Assembly: GCA_015060405.1 (NCBI GenBank)
Contig: SUYN01000001.1
Span: 186,001 to 250,000 of the forward strand
Length of the DNA stretch: 64,000 bases
Direction of reading: 5' to 3'
DNA from: Bacteroidales bacterium
GTDB lineage: Bacteria; Bacteroidota; Bacteroidia; Bacteroidales; UBA932
The notes under the pieces were generated by a model. It was not told where the DNA came from. It saw only the letters and a program-made list of their open reading frames with translations, and did not search any database. The translations under genes and the position numbers were made by a program. Numbering within the stretch: the stretch's first letter is position 1; every line of letters starts with the position of its first letter. Below, piece after piece: positions 59,499-64,000 of the stretch.

Positions 59499-61097
59499 TC
59501 ATTCATATATAAGTTCGAATTCATCCACATACAATGTGCTGCCTACTCCTCCGGTGAAATAGTCTCCGAGGTACGAAGCACATGCCGAGATCACGATGTA
59601 GGTCGGTTTACGTTCCGTGTCCCTGTACTCGAAATCGAGTCTGAACTCACGGTAGCCGTCTGTCGCCTCATCTGACTCAAGCTTGGCTGATGCAATGATG
59701 TAGTCCGCATACATATCCACGAACTGGCCTGTTGTAGTATTTATAAGGAAAGGCTTGTCCCAGTCTGTCAGAAAAGCTGTGATCTGGCACTTGTCGGTCT
59801 CCCCTATCTTGGACTTGTACGGCTCCTTGGCCTTGCTGATCTGTGCAGGCGAATATGAATAGTGGCCTTTCAAGGCTGTAGGACGGCAGGTGAACGGATA
59901 GCCCCAGTCAAGGGTGGCTCCCTGAGACATTATGTCCACTTCGAGGAATTTACCCGTAAAGAGATTACCTGCTGCAAAGACACTGACGAACAGGACCTTG
60001 GCCTCCTTACTTTCCATCTTGACCGCCTTTCCTGCCACGACATGCGTCTCTTCCGGTAAGGTTGATGAGCCTATGAATGAGGCAGAACCCGGATTGGCCG
60101 AAGCCCACGCTGATTCAGGATAGGACAGACCCTGGGCATACGGATACCACACCTTTCCGTCGGCATGCCATTCATCAAAGGACATGTTGGGAACCTGATC
60201 GGCAGCCTCGGTCACAAATGAAACGGGATCACTTTCCTGCTCGCCGTCAACTAGCATGACCTCATACGATGCAGATGGCTTGAGACCGCTTATCCTTGCA
60301 GACACTTCAGCTCCATGAACCTTGATATCTCCGACGTCAGACCAATCCTGCGAACCCGCCTGACGGATCTTCAGAACCGGCTCTCCGTCCGCATCAAACT
60401 GCGCCAGCACATCGACATGACAGGCCCATACATCAAGGGACTTCACCTCTGCAGAGGAATCAAACAGTACGAAACTCACAATCCATTCATACTCGGCTCC
60501 TTCATATTCAACAGTGAAGATACGGTCATGACGGCAATCGAGAGTCATAGGGAATTCCACCGGCGTACCTTCAGTTTCCGGCACACCGTCGACAATGGCC
60601 CTCGTCGTCACCACCTGCGAACCCAAAGCCTCCAGCTTGACATCTATGAATGTAACCGCAGACAGATCATGGGACTTGGAAAGACTCACCAGGGCCTTTC
60701 GGTTTATCACATCGATTTCAGCCTCTCCGACCTGCCCCTCCACATTCACATATCTTGCGACAGGCTGCACTGCACTGATCACCCATTTCTCCTCCTGAGT
60801 GTTCATCAGATGCAAGGTGTCCGGAAATGAAAGATCGAGATAGTCCCTTTCATCAAGAAGACTTGTCCCCTCAGTCATCTTCAGTTCCAGAATGCGTACG
60901 CATGAAAGGTCGACACCTTCCTGCATCACTGCATCCACACGGTTATGGTCCTTGTCGACACTGAGTTCCGTCTGACCTTCGAGTTCCATCGAGACGATGT
61001 CTGCCGGCACTTGGGGCAGATGCATCGGCTCATCCTTCCTGCATGCAACAGACAGTGCAGAAAGGACGACACATAGTAAGAATCTTACAGGTTTCAT
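59499..61097 (-). CDS. PCMD-domain lipoprotein
   Basis: 532 residues. Lipobox SVAC. The first half has BACON/DUF-like beta domains, residues around 240-290 look like an FnIII domain (ISGLKPSASYEVML), and the last 230 residues match the PCMD domain (putative carbohydrate metabolism), with NMSFDEWHADGKVWYPY and a STLYVDEFELIYE end. Surface-exposed or periplasmic glycan binding is likely. It starts 37 bp after butyrate kinase and may share that transcript. Confidence 0.8.
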   Translation of the reverse strand: MKPVRFLLCVVLSALSVACRKDEPMHLPQVPADIVSMELEGQTELSVDKDHNRVDAVMQEGVDLSCVRILELKMTEGTSLLDERDYLDLSFPDTLHLMNTQEEKWVISAVQPVARYVNVEGQVGEAEIDVINRKALVSLSKSHDLSAVTFIDVKLEALGSQVVTTRAIVDGVPETEGTPVEFPMTLDCRHDRIFTVEYEGAEYEWIVSFVLFDSSAEVKSLDVWACHVDVLAQFDADGEPVLKIRQAGSQDWSDVGDIKVHGAEVSARISGLKPSASYEVMLVDGEQESDPVSFVTEAADQVPNMSFDEWHADGKVWYPYAQGLSYPESAWASANPGSASFIGSSTLPEETHVVAGKAVKMESKEAKVLFVSVFAAGNLFTGKFLEVDIMSQGATLDWGYPFTCRPTALKGHYSYSPAQISKAKEPYKSKIGETDKCQITAFLTDWDKPFLINTTTGQFVDMYADYIIASAKLESDEATDGYREFRLDFEYRDTERKPTYIVISACASYLGDYFTGGVGSTLYVDEFELIYE

Positions 61098-61134
61098 AGT
61101 TTCAATAATTTACACACAATCCAATATGTCCGGA

Positions 61135-62247
61135 TCAACCTTCCTTATGGTAGGTCTTGATCTCAAATTCCCTGGCAAGTATGCCGTAGCCGTTCTCTGC
61201 AAGAGACTCCAGCTCGTCCTCGCCCGGATACACTTTCACCGGAGCGATGAAGGACACCTTTGAAGTGATGCTGTCTATCACATCCTTGCTTCTGGCGATG
61301 CCGCCGGTTATGAGGATGGCATCAACCTTGCCACAGACATCTGTAGCGAGAGCTCCGATATATTTCGCGATGCTCAGGCAATAGCCGTCGACGAAGACCT
61401 TGCACTCCTGTTCACCCGCTGCTGCACGCTCGAGGATACTGCGGAAATCGTTGGTGCCGAAGAATCCTACAGCTCCTCCTTTGCCCACAAGCTTCTTCAT
61501 GACTTCAGCCTTTGTGTACTTTCCGCTGAAGCACATCTCCACAAGCGGGAATCCAGGCACGCTTCCTGCCCTCTCAGGACTGATAGGACCGTCGCCGCCG
61601 AGAGCGTCATTGGTGTCGATGACCTCTCCGTTCCTGTGAAGGGTAACGGATGTACCGCCTCCAAGGTGAGCCACTATGACAGTGATCCTGTTGTAGTCCG
61701 TCTCATGCTCACGAGCATATCTGCGGCCTATGGCACGCGAATTCAACGCATGGAACAAAGCCCTGCGGGGGAATTCAGGAAGTCCTCCTATCTTGGCTTC
61801 AGGAAGCATCTCGTCCGCCATCGGCGGATCTGCAATGAATGAACCGCAGTCAGCCACGAGACCCTTCTGCATGCGGGCTTCGTTGACCTTGTCGGCTATG
61901 TCCGCGGCGATCAGCGCACTGAGGTTGCATGCGTGCTTGCCTTCCTTGGCCTCACGCAAAGCCTCCTTCATGTCCTCGTTCACCCAATAGACTCCTGTCC
62001 TGATGGGAGTGATGAGGCCGCCTCGCGCCATCACGATGTCAATGCTTTCGAGAGCGATCCCCTTTTCCGACAAAAAATCCATAATGGCACCAAGACGCAT
62101 CCGGTCCTGGTCCATTACGGATTCATATTTTGACAATTCCTCGACAGAATGGGTGAGATTCTTTTCAAAAAGTTTCTCTCCGCTGTCAAAGAAGCCTATC
62201 TTGGTCGAGGTGGATCCTGTATTTACTGCCAGTACTCTACCTTTCAT
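61135..62247 (-). CDS. buk: Butyrate kinase
   Basis: 370 residues. ASKHA fold: N-terminal phosphate-binding LAVNTGSTSTKIGFFD, VAHLGGGTSVTLH and a C-terminal ILITGGIARSKDV. It converts acyl-phosphate (butyryl- or isobutyryl-) and ADP to the acid and ATP. It lies 7 bp after phosphate butyryltransferase, giving the second step of the pathway. Length is usual for Buk. Confidence 0.93.
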   Translation of the reverse strand: MKGRVLAVNTGSTSTKIGFFDSGEKLFEKNLTHSVEELSKYESVMDQDRMRLGAIMDFLSEKGIALESIDIVMARGGLITPIRTGVYWVNEDMKEALREAKEGKHACNLSALIAADIADKVNEARMQKGLVADCGSFIADPPMADEMLPEAKIGGLPEFPRRALFHALNSRAIGRRYAREHETDYNRITVIVAHLGGGTSVTLHRNGEVIDTNDALGGDGPISPERAGSVPGFPLVEMCFSGKYTKAEVMKKLVGKGGAVGFFGTNDFRSILERAAAGEQECKVFVDGYCLSIAKYIGALATDVCGKVDAILITGGIARSKDVIDSITSKVSFIAPVKVYPGEDELESLAENGYGILAREFEIKTYHKEG

Positions 62248-62254
62248 ATGTAAC

Positions 62255-63163
62255 TTATTTTACAGACATTGCTGCGATTGCGATTGAGTTGAGCTTTGTA
62301 TCGATGCTGTCCGCACGGCTTGAAAGCACGCAAGGGACCTTTGCTCCGACCATCATACCTGCCTGTTTCACATCCTTTGCAAGCATAGAGTTGGTCTTGT
62401 AGAATACGTTAGCCGACTCGATGTTAGGGAAGAGGAGGCAGTCAGCGTCACCGGCAACCTCGCTGCGGAGGCCCTTGATCTCTACAGCTTCCTTGCTTAC
62501 GGCTACGTCAAGTGCGAGAGGGCCGTCTGCGATGCATCCCTTGATCTGTCCGCGGTCCACCATCTTTGCAAGCATTGCTGCCTCAACGCATGCCGGCATG
62601 CCCTGGAGCATCTGCTCTGTGGCTGCGATGATGGCAACCTTAGGATTGGCGATACCTACAGCATGTGCTGTGTTCACGAGATGTCCCATGATGATCTGCT
62701 TCTGCTTGAAGTCCGGAGCCGGGATAACCGCCATGTCACCCACGAAGAGGAGCTTGTGGTAGTTAGGGTTCTCGAGCACCGCACAGTGTGTGAGGGTACC
62801 CTTAGGAGGAAGGAGGCCGGTCTCCTTGTTGAGGATGGCACGGAGGAACTTGTCAGTAGAGCAGAGACCCTTCATGAGGAAGTCGCCCTGACCCTCACGG
62901 ATCATGCTGACAGCCTGTGCGACTGCTGGGAGCTCATTAGGATTGTGGACGATAGTGAACTTCGCCACATCGATTCCCTCTTCCTTGCACGCCTCTGCAA
63001 TCATGTTCTCGTCACCTACGAGGGTAACGTCCACCAGGCCAAGGTCTACAGCCTTGCCTGCAGCAGCGATGGTGTGGCTGTCAACGCCCCAGGCTGCGAT
63101 CATTCTCTTTCTTGCGCCTCTGTTCTGGAGTTCCGCAAATATTTCTTCAAATTTTGTAAACAT
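62255..63163 (-). CDS. ptb: Phosphate butyryltransferase
   Basis: 302 residues from the ATG at 63163; an ATG at 63184 would add seven. It belongs to the phosphate acetyl/butyryltransferase family: GDFLMKGLCSTDKFLRAIL and an ending around DAVVVPNIESAN-like GDADCLLFPNIESANVFY (key run LFPNIESAN). Acts on acyl-CoA plus phosphate. Placed between acetate kinase and butyrate kinase, so butyryl-CoA or branched-chain acyl-CoA are likely substrates. Confidence 0.9.
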   Translation of the reverse strand: MFTKFEEIFAELQNRGARKRMIAAWGVDSHTIAAAGKAVDLGLVDVTLVGDENMIAEACKEEGIDVAKFTIVHNPNELPAVAQAVSMIREGQGDFLMKGLCSTDKFLRAILNKETGLLPPKGTLTHCAVLENPNYHKLLFVGDMAVIPAPDFKQKQIIMGHLVNTAHAVGIANPKVAIIAATEQMLQGMPACVEAAMLAKMVDRGQIKGCIADGPLALDVAVSKEAVEIKGLRSEVAGDADCLLFPNIESANVFYKTNSMLAKDVKQAGMMVGAKVPCVLSSRADSIDTKLNSIAIAAMSVK

Positions 63164-63184
63164 AGCTGTTCTGGTTTTTATCAT

Positions 63185-64000
63185 TTATTCTTCGTTCTGT
63201 ACGATGTTCATTGTGTCACGTGCGATCATAAGTTCCTCGTTGGTTGTGATGAGGGCCACTTTCACCGCTGAATCAGGAAGGGTGATGATGGTGTCTTCAC
63301 CCCTTACGACATTTGCATCATAATCAAACTTGACACCAAGGTAGGTCAGGTTCTCGCACACCCTTCTGCGGAGGCGGCTGTTGTTCTCACCTATACCGCC
63401 TGTGAACACGATGAGGTCAACACCGTTCATCGCGGCTGTATATGCTCCGATATACTTTATGATGTCATAAGTGAGCTTCTTGAGAGTGAGCTTTGCCTTA
63501 GGGTCACCGTTGTTTGCAGCAGCATCAAGGTCACGCGCATCGGATGAGACGCATGAAAGACCGAGGAAACCGCTCTTCTTGTTCATCACCTTGCTCATTT
63601 CAGATGCTGTGAGGCCCTCCTTTTCCTGGATGTAGGTAACCACATCAGGATCCACGCTTCCGCATCTTGTACCCATGATGAGACCTTCGAGAGGAGTGAA
63701 TCCCATTGTCGTGTCGATCGACTTTCCGTTCAGGACAGCCGCAATCGAGCTTCCGTTTCCGAGGTGGCATGTGATGACCTTCGAGCATTCAGGATCGAGG
63801 CCCGCAAACTTCGCACCCTTGGCAGCGACGTACTTGTGGCTGGTTCCGTGGAAACCGTAACGGCGGATACCGTACTTCTCGTAGTATTCATATGGCAATG
63901 CATACATGTATGCATACGGCGGCATTGTCTGGTGGAATGCTGTGTCAAACACGCCCACCTGCGGCACAGTCGGAAGGACTGCTGTCACAGCCTTGATGCC
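63185..64000 (-). CDS. ackA: Acetate kinase, 5' part beyond the window
   Basis: 272 codons reach the window edge in frame. The C-terminal two-thirds has the AckA motifs FDTAFHQTMP, YGFHGTSHKYV, ITCHLGNGSS, GTRCGSVDPD and a late IVFTGGIGENN. It converts acetyl-phosphate and ADP to acetate and ATP. It lies directly before phosphate butyryltransferase (0- to 21-bp gap) in one operon with buk. Confidence 0.95.
   Translation of the reverse strand, partial: GIKAVTAVLPTVPQVGVFDTAFHQTMPPYAYMYALPYEYYEKYGIRRYGFHGTSHKYVAAKGAKFAGLDPECSKVITCHLGNGSSIAAVLNGKSIDTTMGFTPLEGLIMGTRCGSVDPDVVTYIQEKEGLTASEMSKVMNKKSGFLGLSCVSSDARDLDAAANNGDPKAKLTLKKLTYDIIKYIGAYTAAMNGVDLIVFTGGIGENNSRLRRRVCENLTYLGVKFDYDANVVRGEDTIITLPDSAVKVALITTNEELMIARDTMNIVQNEE

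Overview
The window is bacterial chromosome from a member of the Bacteroidales. Support for this comes from promoters of the Bacteroidetes type (TTTG, about 19 bp, TAnnTTTG), few Shine-Dalgarno sequences, many signal-peptidase II lipoproteins, and families largely confined to this phylum (DUF4136, DUF4251, DUF3822, PCMD lipoproteins). The genus cannot be fixed from the sequence.

Positions 1 to about 30,139 are a transposable, Mu-like, contractile-tailed prophage that enters the window already in progress. Its repressor end lies on the right. From right to left it holds: a left-end region full of short repeats; a repressor gene and divergent switch (28.7-29.5 kb); an early operon on the minus strand with a DDE transposase (MuA-like), a MuB-like ATPase, a tRNA-like gene and many small genes (20.4-28.6 kb); a self-contained accessory gene (18.8-19.5 kb); a plus-strand packaging and head block with small and large terminase, Gp36, portal, a MuF protein carrying a toxin-like tail, and two head/tail completion proteins (11.8-18.8 kb); and a minus-strand block with protease/scaffold, coat, sheath, tube, tail chaperone, tape measure, hub, spike, a lysis cassette and baseplate genes (1-11.6 kb). 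Two -1 frameshift signals stand out. One is the expected tail-chaperone signal at 7591. The other is unexpected: a TTTTTTC heptamer plus hairpin near the end of the portal gene that would fuse the portal to the MuF-toxin protein, whose own frame has no AUG start.

The prophage interrupts an FtsX/MacB-type permease, of which only the C-terminal part remains (30,140-31,084). The host locus continues with a second permease, a permease remnant, and a sigma-54 activator with its histidine kinase. A 4.8-kb island follows (36,606-41,440), flanked by 46-bp direct repeats that duplicate the 3' end and terminator of a tRNA-Lys. It carries a superfamily 1 helicase-nuclease and a HipBA toxin-antitoxin pair, with no recognisable integrase.

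From 41.4 kb on the content is ordinary chromosome: two tRNA-Lys genes; a lipid/cell-wall glycosyltransferase with an LpxH-like phosphatase; an envelope operon (DUF4251, DUF4136, outer-membrane barrel); a GH3 glycosidase; a HerA-like ATPase, SulP transporter, RsmD and DUF3822 operon; a DHH phosphoesterase, two FKBP lipoproteins, a MATE pump, a cytidylate-kinase-like protein and a serine hydrolase; and at the right edge an acetate kinase, phosphate butyryltransferase and butyrate kinase cluster followed by a PCMD lipoprotein, suggesting acyl-phosphate-linked formation of acetate and butyrate or branched-chain acids.
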